64,000 nt of DNA from NCBI RefSeq assembly GCF_032598785.1, contig NZ_CP102984.1; one strand, written 5' to 3'. The position numbers and the translations under genes are program-made. The notes beneath the pieces were generated by a model, which searched no databases, was not told the DNA's origin, and saw only the letters and a program-made list of their open reading frames with translations. Source of the DNA: Terrisporobacter petrolearius (lineage in GTDB: Bacteria; Bacillota; Clostridia; Peptostreptococcales; Peptostreptococcaceae). Positions 35,828-44,729 of the stretch are shown here, piece after piece (the stretch's first letter is position 1; each line of letters opens with the position of its first letter).

Positions 35828-36823
35828 ATGATATCAATGTCACATATTTGTAAAAATTATAAAATATCTAAAAGGGATGCAGGATTAAAATCTGCTATAA
35901 AATCTTTATTTAATAAGGAATATGAAATAATTAATGCTCTAGATGATATATCATTTAATATATCAGAAGGGGAGATTGTAGGATATATAGGGCCTAATGG
36001 TGCTGGTAAGAGCAGCACTATTAAAATTATGAGTGGAATATTAACACCAGATAGTGGTGAGTGTGTTATTAATGGAAAAGTACCTTGGAGAGACAGAAAA
36101 GAATATGTACATGAGATAGGAGTTGTATTTGGGCAACGTTCACAGCTATGGTGGGATGTACCTGTAGAAGAATCTTTTTTATTGTTAAAAGATATATATG
36201 AGATTGAATCAAATAAGTATATAAAAACAAAAAATGAAATATGTGAATTATTAAAAATAGGGGATTTATTAAAAATACCAGCAAGGCAATTATCTTTAGG
36301 ACAAAGAATGAGATGTGAGCTTGCAGCATCACTATTACATGAGCCCAAAATTTTATTTTTAGATGAGCCTACAATTGGTTTAGATGCAGTATCTAAAATA
36401 GCAGTACGTTCTTTTATATCAGATATAAACAAAGAAAAGAAAACTACAGTTATATTAACAACTCATGATATGCAAGATATAGAAAGTTTAACAAATAGAG
36501 TTTTATTTATAGGAAAAGGAAAACTTCTCTTAGATGGTTCCATGGAAGAGTGGAAAGATAAATTTTCTGTAGAAAAAAAATTAGAAATAAGTTACATTCA
36601 CAGTGATAAAATTACATATAGTGAAATCGTAAAAGGATTAAAAGGCGTGAGAATATCAAATATATACAGAGGAAAGATGGAGCTTATTATTGATTTATCA
36701 ATTACAACAATATCAAAAATAATTTGTGAATTAAGCTCGTTAATTGAGATTACGAATATTTCTATTTTTACTCCAACAGCTGATGAGATTATAGTATCTA
36801 TGTATGAGGAGTATAGAGTATGA
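35828..36823 (+). CDS. ABC-2 type exporter ATPase
   Basis: 331 residues: Walker A GPNGAGKSSTIKIMSG, signature LSLGQRMRCELAASL, Walker B ILFLDEPTIGLD, switch TTHDMQDIE, and a C-terminal domain of about 90 residues. GVVFGQRSQLWWDVP is typical of the ATPases that partner the DUF990-type ABC-2 permeases. ATG 35828 follows AAAGGAGGTGA; GTG 35819 overlaps it and is rejected. Its end overlaps the next start by four bases. Confidence 0.87.
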   Translation: MISMSHICKNYKISKRDAGLKSAIKSLFNKEYEIINALDDISFNISEGEIVGYIGPNGAGKSSTIKIMSGILTPDSGECVINGKVPWRDRKEYVHEIGVVFGQRSQLWWDVPVEESFLLLKDIYEIESNKYIKTKNEICELLKIGDLLKIPARQLSLGQRMRCELAASLLHEPKILFLDEPTIGLDAVSKIAVRSFISDINKEKKTTVILTTHDMQDIESLTNRVLFIGKGKLLLDGSMEEWKDKFSVEKKLEISYIHSDKITYSEIVKGLKGVRISNIYRGKMELIIDLSITTISKIICELSSLIEITNISIFTPTADEIIVSMYEEYRV

Positions 36824-37632
36824 AAAAATTGAAATTATATTTATCATTCATAAGAATTAGATTTAACTGTAGTATACAATATCGTGGGGCAGCCATATCC
36901 GGTATTATCACACAGTTTGCTTGGGGATTTATGCAAATTTTATTATATAAAGCTTTTTATGAAGTAAATCCAGAAGGGTTCCCTATGGGAATGTCTCAAC
37001 TAGCTTCTTACTTTTGGTTACAACAAGCTTTTATGAATTTATTTATGACTTGGTTTTTAGATAATGATATATTAGAGACAATTACAAGTGGAACAATTGC
37101 TTATGAATTGTGTAGGCCTATAAATTTATATAATATGTGGTATGTAAAAAGCTTTTCTAGTAGGATTACTAAGACTTTTTTACGTTGTATTCCAATTATT
37201 ATTATTTCTTTACTATTACCAGAACCATATGGGTTAGTGTTGCCCAATAATATTATTATGTGGGTGGAATTTATTATATCAATAATATTAGGATTTCTAG
37301 TAGTTATATCTTTTTCTATGTTAATTTATATAATTGCTTTCTTTACATTATCACCAATTGGAGTGAGAGTAGTAGCATTATCAGCTATGGAATTCTTATC
37401 AGGAGGAATTATACCATTACCCTTTTTACCAAAAAGTATTAGGCAGGTTGTAGAATTACTTCCTTTTGCATGTATGCAGAATATGCCTTTTAGGATATTT
37501 AATGGTAATATATCTGGAATAAATGCGTTGAATGGAATACTTTTGCAGATTTTTTGGCTTGTAGTTCTAATAATTTTAGGAAAAGCATTAACTAAAAAAG
37601 CAATAAAAGGTGCAGTTGTGCAAGGAGGTTAG
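36820..37632 (+). CDS. ABC-2 family permease (DUF990-like), subunit 1
   Basis: 270 residues with six hydrophobic segments, starting KKLKLYLSFIRIRFNCSIQYRGA. The segment AISGIITQFAWGFMQILLYKAFYE and the later SAMEFLSGGIIPLPFLPKSI match the paired permeases of this exporter type. Coupled by overlap to the ATPase. Exported substrate unknown. Confidence 0.82.
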   Translation: MKKLKLYLSFIRIRFNCSIQYRGAAISGIITQFAWGFMQILLYKAFYEVNPEGFPMGMSQLASYFWLQQAFMNLFMTWFLDNDILETITSGTIAYELCRPINLYNMWYVKSFSSRITKTFLRCIPIIIISLLLPEPYGLVLPNNIIMWVEFIISIILGFLVVISFSMLIYIIAFFTLSPIGVRVVALSAMEFLSGGIIPLPFLPKSIRQVVELLPFACMQNMPFRIFNGNISGINALNGILLQIFWLVVLIILGKALTKKAIKGAVVQGG

Positions 37633-37634
37633 TT

Positions 37635-38411
37635 ATGAAACATTATTTTAAATTTTTAAAGATGCATTTAAAAAGTTCAATGGAATACAAAGTTTCATTC
37701 TTTTTAACTCTGTTTGGTCAATTTATAATATCATTTACATCATTTTTAGGTCTTTACTATTTATTTTTAAGGTTTCACACTATAGAAGGATTTAATTTTA
37801 ATGAGGTATTATTATGTTATTCTTCCGTATTAATGTCTTACTCAATTGTAGATTGTTTTGCTTACGGTTTTAAAAACTTTTCAACAACCATATCTAATGG
37901 CCAGTTTGATAGATTTATGATAAGGCCATGCAGACCAATTTTTTTGGTGTTAACATCTAATATAGATTTTTCAGCCATGGGTAAATTGGTTCAAGCTATT
38001 TTGATTATGGTTTATGCAATAAAAAAAAGTGATGTAATATGGAATTTCTATAATATTCTTATTTATATGGGAATGATATGGGGTGGTATATTTGTTTTTG
38101 CAGCACTTTATATTATACATGCTTCTTTATGTTTTTTTACAATTGAAGGACTGGAATTTATCAGTATTTTTACAGATGGAGGACGTGAGTTTGGAAAGTA
38201 CCCAATGGGCATATATGGTAAAAACATGTTAAAGTTATTTACTTTCTTAGTACCATTAGCATGTGTCCAATATTATCCTTTGTTATTTTTAATAGGAAAG
38301 AAAAATGAATTTTACTATGCTATTACACCCCTATATACGATTCTTTTATTTATAACAAGTTTAATAATATGGTGTTATGGTGTTAAAAATTATAAATCTA
38401 CAGGTTCATAA
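37635..38411 (+). CDS. ABC-2 family permease (DUF990-like), subunit 2
   Basis: 258 residues, multi-pass, starting two bases after subunit 1 behind AAGGAGG. SMEYKVSFFLTLFGQFIISFTSFLGLYYLF and NGQFDRFMIRPCRPIFLVL are typical of the second permease in such pairs. The three genes form a complete exporter. Confidence 0.82.
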   Translation: MKHYFKFLKMHLKSSMEYKVSFFLTLFGQFIISFTSFLGLYYLFLRFHTIEGFNFNEVLLCYSSVLMSYSIVDCFAYGFKNFSTTISNGQFDRFMIRPCRPIFLVLTSNIDFSAMGKLVQAILIMVYAIKKSDVIWNFYNILIYMGMIWGGIFVFAALYIIHASLCFFTIEGLEFISIFTDGGREFGKYPMGIYGKNMLKLFTFLVPLACVQYYPLLFLIGKKNEFYYAITPLYTILLFITSLIIWCYGVKNYKSTGS

Positions 38412-38596
38412 AAAATCTATCTATTAACAAAACATAATTATAAAATATAAATAGTTTAAGAGAAGTTGTTATAGATGTTACATTCATCTTATTTATTATG
38501 TAGTAATAATTTAGAACTTATAACAAGCTATGGTAAAAATAAAATATGGTGCTTTATATAATAGAAATAATAATTGAAGGGGATATAAATTAGATT

Positions 38597-39151
38597 ATGA
38601 AAAAAATTTTAGTAGTGGCTCATTGTATTTTAAATAGAGCTTCAAAAGTTGAAAGATATAGTATTGAATCTATTGATAAAGAAAATGATCTTAGAAAGAT
38701 ATTATTATACAAAGTTTTTGAAAATGATATAGAATTATTGCAATTACCATGCCCGGAATTTACCATGTATGGATCGAAACGTTGGGGCCATGTTAAAGAT
38801 CAGTTTGACAATACATTTTTTAGAAGTCATTGTAAGAATATATTACAGCCTGTAATAGAACAAATAATAGAATATTATACAAACAAAGAAAAATTTGAAA
38901 TACTAGGAATAGTTGCTGTAGATGGTAGTCCTAGCTGTGGATATAATTTTACCTGTAAAGGTAATTATGGAGGAGAACTAGGATGGTGTAAAACATTAGA
39001 TAAAAAAATAGAAAGTATAGTTTTAGAACATGAATCGGGAGTATTTATGGAAGAATTAAAAAAGCTTCTTGGAGAGAATAGTTTAAATATACCAATTAGA
39101 ACGTTAAAAGATGAAATTACTTATTTAGAAAATTATAACATATTAACATAA
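38597..39151 (+). CDS. TudS-related putative desulfidase (CD3072 type)
   Basis: 184 residues with three cysteines placed as in the TudS/DUF523 relatives: Cys10 (VVAHCILNRASK), Cys52 (QLPCPEF) and Cys114 (DGSPSCG). TudS enzymes bind a [4Fe-4S] cluster with three cysteines and remove sulfur from thiolated compounds such as thiouracil. WGHVKDQFDN is typical of the clostridial CD3072-type group. Substrate for this branch is unknown. Monocistronic. Confidence 0.8.
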   Translation: MKKILVVAHCILNRASKVERYSIESIDKENDLRKILLYKVFENDIELLQLPCPEFTMYGSKRWGHVKDQFDNTFFRSHCKNILQPVIEQIIEYYTNKEKFEILGIVAVDGSPSCGYNFTCKGNYGGELGWCKTLDKKIESIVLEHESGVFMEELKKLLGENSLNIPIRTLKDEITYLENYNILT

Positions 39152-39234
39152 AAAGTGATTTAGATGGAGAAAACATAGATATCAACGGATTACTTTATAT
39201 TTGAAAATTATATTAGAGTTAAAACATGATATTT

Positions 39235-39272
39235 GGAACTGCTGAACTTTAGAATTTAGTAGTTCCTTTTTT
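39235..39272 (+). terminator. Terminator after the TudS-like gene
   Basis: GGAACTGCTGAA pairs (with G-U) to TTTAGTAGTTCC, followed by TTTTTT. Confidence 0.75.
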
Positions 39273-39369
39273 AATACTAATTATTTATCCAATACAAATA
39301 AGAACCAATAGCCCATATTTACATATGATATATAGAACAATATTTATATGACAAAAAGGAGAATCAACA

Positions 39370-39897
39370 ATGGACAGAAATTACTGGAAAGAATATTGGG
39401 ATAATTATTATAACTTTATGGCTTTATATCTTAGAGAGGTACAAGAAGCATATCCAAATACGGATATTAAAAGTGAATACACAGAAGTTGCTAACTTGTT
39501 TGAGCCGTCTATGCCTTTTGAGGAATATGAAACTTATGAACCATATGACAATGAGGGTGGTGAAAACAATCCAGAAACAGATGACGATCCACCGTCTTTA
39601 TTATCTGGTGGTGGGGCATCTGCTTCGCCTTTTGCATTTCCTGGTGGAGGACCAAATCCTCAGCCTTTCATATCACCAGGTGGTGGCCAATTCACTATAA
39701 ATAACTGTAGGAGAATGGCAATAGTTAGAATAGAAATGAGAAGAGGTTTTAGCCCTTCTAACTTTTTTATGATAGTAGACAGAGCTGACAGAAGAAGCAT
39801 TCAAGGATTTAGAATAGCTTGCGAAGGTAGCAGAATTAGATTTGTGCCAATGGCTGTAGAATATAGAAATATCAATCGTATTGAATGTGCATTTTAG
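39370..39897 (+). CDS. Hypothetical protein with Gly/Pro-rich centre
   Basis: 175 residues in three parts: an aromatic and acidic N-terminus (MDRNYWKEYWDNYYNFMALY, then many Glu), a low-complexity centre of GGG, PFAFPGGGPNPQPF and SPGGGQ, and a basic C-terminal domain (NNCRRMAIVRIEMRRGFSPSNFFMIVDRADRRSIQGFRIACEG). No signal peptide. Such composition is seen in some spore or surface-layer-associated proteins, but nothing here proves that. AAGGAG precedes ATG. Confidence 0.6.
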   Translation: MDRNYWKEYWDNYYNFMALYLREVQEAYPNTDIKSEYTEVANLFEPSMPFEEYETYEPYDNEGGENNPETDDDPPSLLSGGGASASPFAFPGGGPNPQPFISPGGGQFTINNCRRMAIVRIEMRRGFSPSNFFMIVDRADRRSIQGFRIACEGSRIRFVPMAVEYRNINRIECAF

Positions 39898-39973
39898 TTA
39901 AACAAATTATACTGAAGAAAAAAATAATTTAGACACACGGGGGGAGACAATCGAAAATACAAATTAAAAAATA

Positions 39974-40013
39974 AAAGGGATACTATATATGATAAATATA
40001 GTATCCCTTTTCT
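39974..40013. terminator. Bidirectional terminator
   Basis: Perfect 15-bp arms (39974-39988, 39996-40010) with T run, between converging genes. Confidence 0.88.
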
Positions 40014-40045
40014 ATTTGAACAACTTTATATATGAAAGTAAAACA

Positions 40046-40720
40046 CTAATGTGCATCCAAATTCTCTCTATAAGAGCTCATCACATCTTTAAATAATTGA
40101 GCCACAGAAGGTGGCGTCCAAGTGATTGCGTTTGCACCAGCAGCTATTGTTCTTCTTATACTCTCCTCAGTAGGTCCACCTGTAGCAATTATAGGAAAAT
40201 CAGGATAATCCTGTCTAATTTTTGCAACTATTCTAGGTGTATCGACAGAAGCTGAAACGTTGAAAATAGTAGCACCAGCATCTATCCTTGCTTGGATATC
40301 TGTATCATCGTTTACAATAGTAACAACAACGGGTATGTCTAGTGAGTCAGATAAAGCTCTAACCACATGGTTTGTTGTTGGAGCATTAACAACTACTCCA
40401 ATAGCACCTTGCAGTTCTGCATTAGTGCCTAGAACAACTGAACGAATACCCTTTGTAAGACCTCCACCAACTCCTGCGAAAACTGGAATATCAGAAGCCA
40501 TAATAATGGATTGTGTAATTATTGGTTGAGGTGTAAATGGATATACAGCGATTACTGCGTCTGCATTTACATTTCTTATAATGGCTAAGTCAGTTGAAAA
40601 AACAAGGGATTTAATTCGTTTTCCGAAAATATTTATACCGCTGCATTCTCTAATGACTTCAGGAACACGTAAAAATGATTTTCTAAGTGTACCGTCTATT
40701 GATTTTGGTCTTTGCTTCAT
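40046..40720 (-). CDS. TIM-barrel protein of unknown activity
   Basis: 224 residues with a phosphate-binding barrel pattern: SDIPVFAGVGGGLTKGIRSV, GAIGVVVNAPTTNHVVRAL, GATIFNVSASVDTPRIV, FPIIATGGPTEESIRRTIAAGANAITWTPPS. The repeated GG and TGG loops resemble barrels that bind phosphorylated ligands (IGPS/KDPG-aldolase-like folds); clostridial homologues are usually labelled only hydrolase. ATG 40720 follows AAGGAGG; ATG 40753 has no ribosome site. Confidence 0.65.
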   Translation of the reverse strand: MKQRPKSIDGTLRKSFLRVPEVIRECSGINIFGKRIKSLVFSTDLAIIRNVNADAVIAVYPFTPQPIITQSIIMASDIPVFAGVGGGLTKGIRSVVLGTNAELQGAIGVVVNAPTTNHVVRALSDSLDIPVVVTIVNDDTDIQARIDAGATIFNVSASVDTPRIVAKIRQDYPDFPIIATGGPTEESIRRTIAAGANAITWTPPSVAQLFKDVMSSYRENLDAH

Positions 40721-40898
40721 ATATAAAAGCCTCCTTAAAAATTTTATATTCATAATATTTGTACATTTGATTTTAAAGTTTATTTAAAACATTTTTATAT
40801 TTAATTATAAATCAGAAGTGTTAAATTTCCTATATTTTTATTGATAAATATTATTTTTATTTTCTAATTCACACAAGTTTTTTTATTTTAAATAAATG

Positions 40899-40945
40899 TG
40901 ATGTAAATAAGTATTTCATATGAGTGAAAATATTTATTTACATCA
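40899..40945. repeat. Imperfect palindrome upstream of the TIM-barrel gene
   Basis: GATGTAAATAAGTATTTCA faces TGAAAATATTTATTTACATC around a short loop. It is either an operator-like site for the minus-strand gene or a small element relic; no function is shown. Confidence 0.45.
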
Positions 40946-41040
40946 TATTTATCAGTATTGCTAAAAATGTAATAAATGATAACATATCTAACTGTAAGGT
41001 CTATAGTAGGTAAAATAGAAAATAGTAAAAAACACTAAAA

Positions 41041-41070
41041 AGGAGCTATGATTTTCTATTCATAGCTCCT
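41041..41070. terminator. Hairpin of 11-bp arms
   Basis: AGGAGCTATGA/TCATAGCTCCT around TTTTCTAT with A run before it, so on the minus strand it would end in T. No intact gene reads into it; it probably survives from a lost gene. Confidence 0.5.
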
Positions 41071-41107
41071 GATTAAAACTAGTTATTACACTTTAAATTT
41101 TGTAAAG

Positions 41108-41132
41108 AATACACATAATTATCTACACACTC
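41108..41132. repeat. Solo IS256-type end, relic A
   Basis: Reverse strand reads GAGTGTGTAGATAATTATGTG. It matches the relic at 44203-44228 with two differences in 26 bases and starts like the left end of the IS at 5328. Confidence 0.65.
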
Positions 41133-41225
41133 ATTTACACAATAATGCAACTTTATGTTTTTCTTTTAATTAATCAATAAGGTTAACGATAGATTCTACT
41201 TCTTTGAAAGTATGCATAGCCTTTT

Positions 41226-41256
41226 TTGAGTGACTACGTCGGCGATATGAAATTTT
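41226..41256 (+). repeat. Structured mini-repeat, degenerate copy 4
   Basis: TTGAG, then CGTCGGCGATATGA and AATTTT remain. The hairpin half is deleted. It follows a short minus-strand relic ending AMHTFKEVESIVNLID (41170-41220). Confidence 0.45.
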
Positions 41257-41288
41257 AATATTTCATTATCTTCTTTGATTGGAGATAA

Positions 41289-41488
41289 TTAACTTTTAAG
41301 AGATCTCAATTCTCTCAATGTCATCTCATCCTCTGAGATTGAAGATATTGGAGAGTTATCTTTTATCCATGTAGATATTGTTGATTTTGGTATGCCATAC
41401 TCGCTGTTTAATACTGCTGATGATTTTCCTGATTTATATAATTGTATTTTTAAATTCTTCTGTATATCTTGCTATTTTAGATACACCC
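41289..41488 (-). pseudogene. IS3-family OrfA relic
   Basis: The minus strand encodes SKIARYTEEFKNT, a frameshift, then LYKSGKSSAVLNSEYGIP, KSTISTWIKD and a truncated end. This is the helix-turn-helix of an IS3/IS150-type OrfA transposase. No OrfB remains. Confidence 0.75.
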
Positions 41489-41549
41489 TTTCTAATCTAC
41501 ATATATTATAATTAGTTGGATTAATTGTGCAGATGCACTTATACTAATA

Positions 41550-42824
41550 TCACATCTTATTGCTCTCTTTAATTATATTTTTGAAATATTCCTGTAAATC
41601 TGTTTCATCGTTGCATCGCTCTAAGTTTAACTCTTTTGACATGGCTTCAATTTCTTCAAGCATGTCATGAATTTGAATTTGAATGGTCAATTTGTTCCAA
41701 ATACTAATGAGCTCTTGTACTTTAGGATCAGTAATAGGTAATTGTTTTTGATAGCAATATTTTAGATTTTTTTTGAATTTTTTAGCATTCTTGATAATTG
41801 CTATCTTTTTATTAAAAGATACACTTTCTTTTATAACGAGTGCTTGCGTTAAAACTTTTTCTTCTGGTCTTAAGTTATCAAAAAAGCTTTTATTAATATC
41901 TAAAAGGTGATGGAATTCATTTAAATATTGAAAGATGAGTGTTTGATTCACAAATTCCTCTCGTGTTTGCGGTAGCGGTTGATTTTGAAATTCATCTGTA
42001 ATTTTCTCGCTCTCTGCAATCGAGTCAACAGTGTTATTCGCATCGTGGACATTGTGAGTAAATTTCTCTGTTAGGTTAGCAAGAATCGTTTCTTGTTTTG
42101 AATTAAGTTTTACTTTATCGAGAATTTGGGATAATCTAACCAGGACATCAAACTGCAAAAACCTCATCTCCATGTATTGAGCGTAATAACTTAATTCAAT
42201 TAAGACATAGTTTTCCTGGTTTTTATTTGCTCTCATTTTTGCTCCTTCTAATAAATCTTTAACTGATGAAAATAATTTTTGTTCATTAACCTCATTACTT
42301 ACCTGTCGACGAATTTTATCTGTTAGATAACCGACAATCCTTTGAAATTGTTCTTCAATTTGCTCTTGATCATCAGCAATTTGTCGCAACATGTTTGGCA
42401 TATAAGCATTCACCATAAGTGCAACCCCTGTCCCTACTACCATTAACGCAACTTCATTTAAAAGTAAAGCCCCGCTGATAAAACCTTCTCCTAATAGATG
42501 TGTCACTAATACGGCGCTCGTTGAAATTCCTTCGCTTGCATTAAATTTAACAGTGAGCGGTATAAAGCATAGTAAAGATAATCCAAATGCCACCACATTA
42601 AATCCAAATACTAAAAACATGACACTCCCAATCACCAATGATAATACAGTCGCTTTTAATCGCTGCTTCACCACATCAAAGGATTTACGTCGTGTATCTT
42701 GAATACTTAATAGTGCAATAATGGCTGCCGAATAGGGATAGTCTAATCCCAATGCTTGCGCTAAAAAAATCGCGATTGACGCTCCAATTGCCGTTTTAAT
42801 GACTCTCATTCCTATTTTTATCAT
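41550..42824 (-). CDS. Aromatic acid exporter (ArAE/FUSC-like) membrane protein
   Basis: 424 residues: an N-terminal half with about five membrane segments (GMRVIKTAIGASIAIFLAQALGLDYPYSAAIIALLSIQ, DTRRKSFDVVKQRLKATVLSLVIG) and a long helical cytoplasmic C-terminal half rich in Gln/Glu/Lys. This is the ArAE_1 layout of proton-driven aromatic-acid efflux proteins. GAGGAGTG precedes ATG. Its base use is visibly richer in G/C than neighbours (27 of 60 bases in 42721-42780), with codons such as GCG and CGC, which suggests transfer from a bacillus-like donor. IS relics lie on both sides. Confidence 0.82.
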   Translation of the reverse strand: MIKIGMRVIKTAIGASIAIFLAQALGLDYPYSAAIIALLSIQDTRRKSFDVVKQRLKATVLSLVIGSVMFLVFGFNVVAFGLSLLCFIPLTVKFNASEGISTSAVLVTHLLGEGFISGALLLNEVALMVVGTGVALMVNAYMPNMLRQIADDQEQIEEQFQRIVGYLTDKIRRQVSNEVNEQKLFSSVKDLLEGAKMRANKNQENYVLIELSYYAQYMEMRFLQFDVLVRLSQILDKVKLNSKQETILANLTEKFTHNVHDANNTVDSIAESEKITDEFQNQPLPQTREEFVNQTLIFQYLNEFHHLLDINKSFFDNLRPEEKVLTQALVIKESVSFNKKIAIIKNAKKFKKNLKYCYQKQLPITDPKVQELISIWNKLTIQIQIHDMLEEIEAMSKELNLERCNDETDLQEYFKNIIKESNKM

Positions 42825-42859
42825 TTTTCATCACTCCTCTTGTATAAAAAGTTAGGGTT

Positions 42860-43300
42860 TTCTTCCGATCCATTTTAACTGGAGAAAAAACATCATCTCA
42901 AAGTTGGAATAAATAGGTGTTCCATTAGAAATTCATGATTCCATTTATATGAATAATATAACTACCTACACCAACTATGTAGACTGATTGTTACCTTATC
43001 AGCAGTCATAATGGATATTTTATTGTGTATATTTTAACTCTTATTTGTGAACTGAATATAAACTCTCAACAGAAAGTTAACTGATTTTCTCAAACGAGCA
43101 TCTTTACATCTTATCAATAAGTTATTCGTTGTTTTTTTGAAAAAATCACTTTTTTATTAGGATAACCTCTTATTCATATTTTTTATTTATATTTTTTAAT
43201 ATTTAATCGCTAACTTCTTGTGGATTTCTTTCAAAATAATCACTCACTTTCTTACATAGCTAAAATAAGTATTCCCTAAAAACTTGTTTAAAGGTATTTA
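42860..43300. other. Intergenic stretch without a recognisable gene
   Basis: AT-rich sequence with stops in all frames and no structured RNA that I recognise. It separates the transferred exporter gene from the acetyltransferase. Confidence 0.5.
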
Positions 43301-43301
43301 G

Positions 43302-43348
43302 TAAAAAGCCCTTAAAATCCATTTATTTAAATTTCAAGGGCCTTATAT
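43302..43348 (+). terminator. Terminator-like hairpin, repeated in part at 44121
   Basis: AAGCCCTTAAAAT faces ATTTCAAGGGCCTT, then TATATTTG. The first 27 bases (AAAAAGCCCTTAAAATCCAT...) recur almost exactly at 44121, where the second arm is lost. Confidence 0.6.
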
Positions 43349-43553
43349 TTGTTATATTAACTAATTCCTAAATACAAATTTAATGACTAGTTATTCTTAT
43401 CTAACATTTCATTCATTTTAAATTTACTATTTTTAAATTTAGATATGGGATTTCAGATAGAAAATTATTAATTGTTATAAAAATGCTTGAGCTTAGTATT
43501 ATACCAGGCCTTAGAATAGATACAAATATATTAGATTAAGAGGTGGATTAAAG

Positions 43554-44117
43554 ATGAAAAAATTTAGTTATACAGAATTATTGAAAGTGTATGAAGAAAG
43601 ATTAGTAAATGAGTTTCATAAGGAAGAAATAAAACCTTATGAATTAATAAAAAGATTGTTAGAAGAAGATAAATATATGGGATATGGACTTTATGAAGAT
43701 GATAAACTCGTAGCGTATGCATTCTTATGCAAATCAGAAGATAGTGAATATGTAATGTTAGACTATTATGTGGTAGAGTCTGAATTTAGAGGTTCAGGGT
43801 ATGGAAGTAAATTCTTAAGTGAGCTATACGAAGTTACAAAGTCATATAAAGGTATAATAGGTGAGATAGAAGATCCAAATTATGCAGTTGATAGAGATGA
43901 CTTAGAATATAGGGAAAAAAGAATTAAATTCTATGAAAAAAATAAGTTATATCACACAAATGTTAGGAGCTCGGTATTTGGAGTAAAATATATAATTATG
44001 ATTATGACTAAGAACGAATTCATTGAAGAACAAGTTGCAAAAAGTTTAAGAAGTATATACAGTGAATTATTTGGTATAGAAGCATTAGACCAACAAATTG
44101 AGATAGGTATAGTCTAA
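43554..44117 (+). CDS. GNAT-family acetyltransferase
   Basis: 187 residues with the acetyl-CoA-binding pattern YYVVESEFRGSGYGSKFLSELYEV and a preceding beta strand YVMLDYYV. The target is not predictable. The C-terminal 40 residues (VAKSLRSIYSELFGIEALDQQIEIGIV) form a helical extension. AAGAGGTGG precedes ATG. Confidence 0.8.
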   Translation: MKKFSYTELLKVYEERLVNEFHKEEIKPYELIKRLLEEDKYMGYGLYEDDKLVAYAFLCKSEDSEYVMLDYYVVESEFRGSGYGSKFLSELYEVTKSYKGIIGEIEDPNYAVDRDDLEYREKRIKFYEKNKLYHTNVRSSVFGVKYIIMIMTKNEFIEEQVAKSLRSIYSELFGIEALDQQIEIGIV

Positions 44118-44146
44118 TAAAAAAGCCCTTAAAATCCATTTATCTG

Positions 44147-44200
44147 AAATTTTAAGAAAACTAATTGAAGAATATGATATTAAAAGTACAAATGATGTTA
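44147..44200 (+). pseudogene. IS256-family transposase N-terminal relic
   Basis: Translation ILRKLIEEYDIKSTNDV matches the N-terminus of the transposase at 5412 (ANLIEEYDIQSAEDI). It is joined directly to a solo IS end at 44203. Confidence 0.65.
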
Positions 44201-44202
44201 AA

Positions 44203-44228
44203 GGATACACACAATTATCTACACACTC
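44203..44228. repeat. Solo IS256-type end, relic B
   Basis: Direct-orientation partner of relic A (41108-41132); 24 of 26 bases agree. The two bracket the OrfA relic, exporter and acetyltransferase genes. Confidence 0.65.
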
Positions 44229-44308
44229 CACTAAGAATATTTAAATTTACAATATTTTTAGTAGGAGTTCTATTTTAAAATAAACTACAAAATTATTTAT
44301 AAATACTT

Positions 44309-44443
44309 CTAAAAATTAACTAAACTTCCTAACAAAAGTCCTCTGAGGACCATATAACTTTCTTTTGACAGCTTGTTTATGGAATAACCTTTGTTTAGCA
44401 TTTGTTGTTTCATTTTATCTGTTTGGATTTCATAGTTCATCAT
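44309..44443 (-). CDS. Small hypothetical protein with possible truncated HTH
   Basis: 44 residues, MMNYEIQTDKMKQQMLNKGY then SINKLSKESYMVLRGLLLGS. The KMKQQMLNKGYSINKLSKES part resembles the first helices of a Cro/C1 repressor, ending before the domain is complete. AAAGGAA precedes ATG 44443. It may be a real small protein or a relic. Confidence 0.35.
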   Translation of the reverse strand: MMNYEIQTDKMKQQMLNKGYSINKLSKESYMVLRGLLLGSLVNF

Positions 44444-44575
44444 CTTTTTCCTTTCCGTTTTATGAAAAAATAGTAGCATGGAAAGGTACATATAAAGATT
44501 AGAGAAAATAGTATATAATATATTTATATAAACTAAACATTATTAAAAATAAATATATTTGGAGGTGAAAATGTA

Positions 44576-44629
44576 ATGAAAAACATTGTACAATTTAAAA
44601 ATGTAAAAGGCTCTGAGCAAAGTCTATAA
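44576..44629 (+). CDS. Possible 17-residue leader or truncated gene start
   Basis: ATG 44576 has GGAGGTG eight bases ahead. The peptide MKNIVQFKNVKGSEQSL is followed by the stem AGCCGTA/TACGGCT (44645-44668). The first ten residues look like the start of an ABC ATPase, so this may be a relic; a leader for the CD3324-type gene is the alternative. Confidence 0.35.
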   Translation: MKNIVQFKNVKGSEQSL

Positions 44630-44729
44630 AAAAATTTGTTTGGAGCCGTACTTAAATAGATACGGCTAAAATAGCCATAATAGATTTTGCTCAACTAGAT
44701 ACAATTAAAAGTAGATAGGAGCAAATATT

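Noticed and set aside
35857..36432. Minus-strand ORF of 191 codons inside the ABC-2 ATPase
   Set aside because: Antisense shadow of a clear ATPase gene with no ribosome site or family features.
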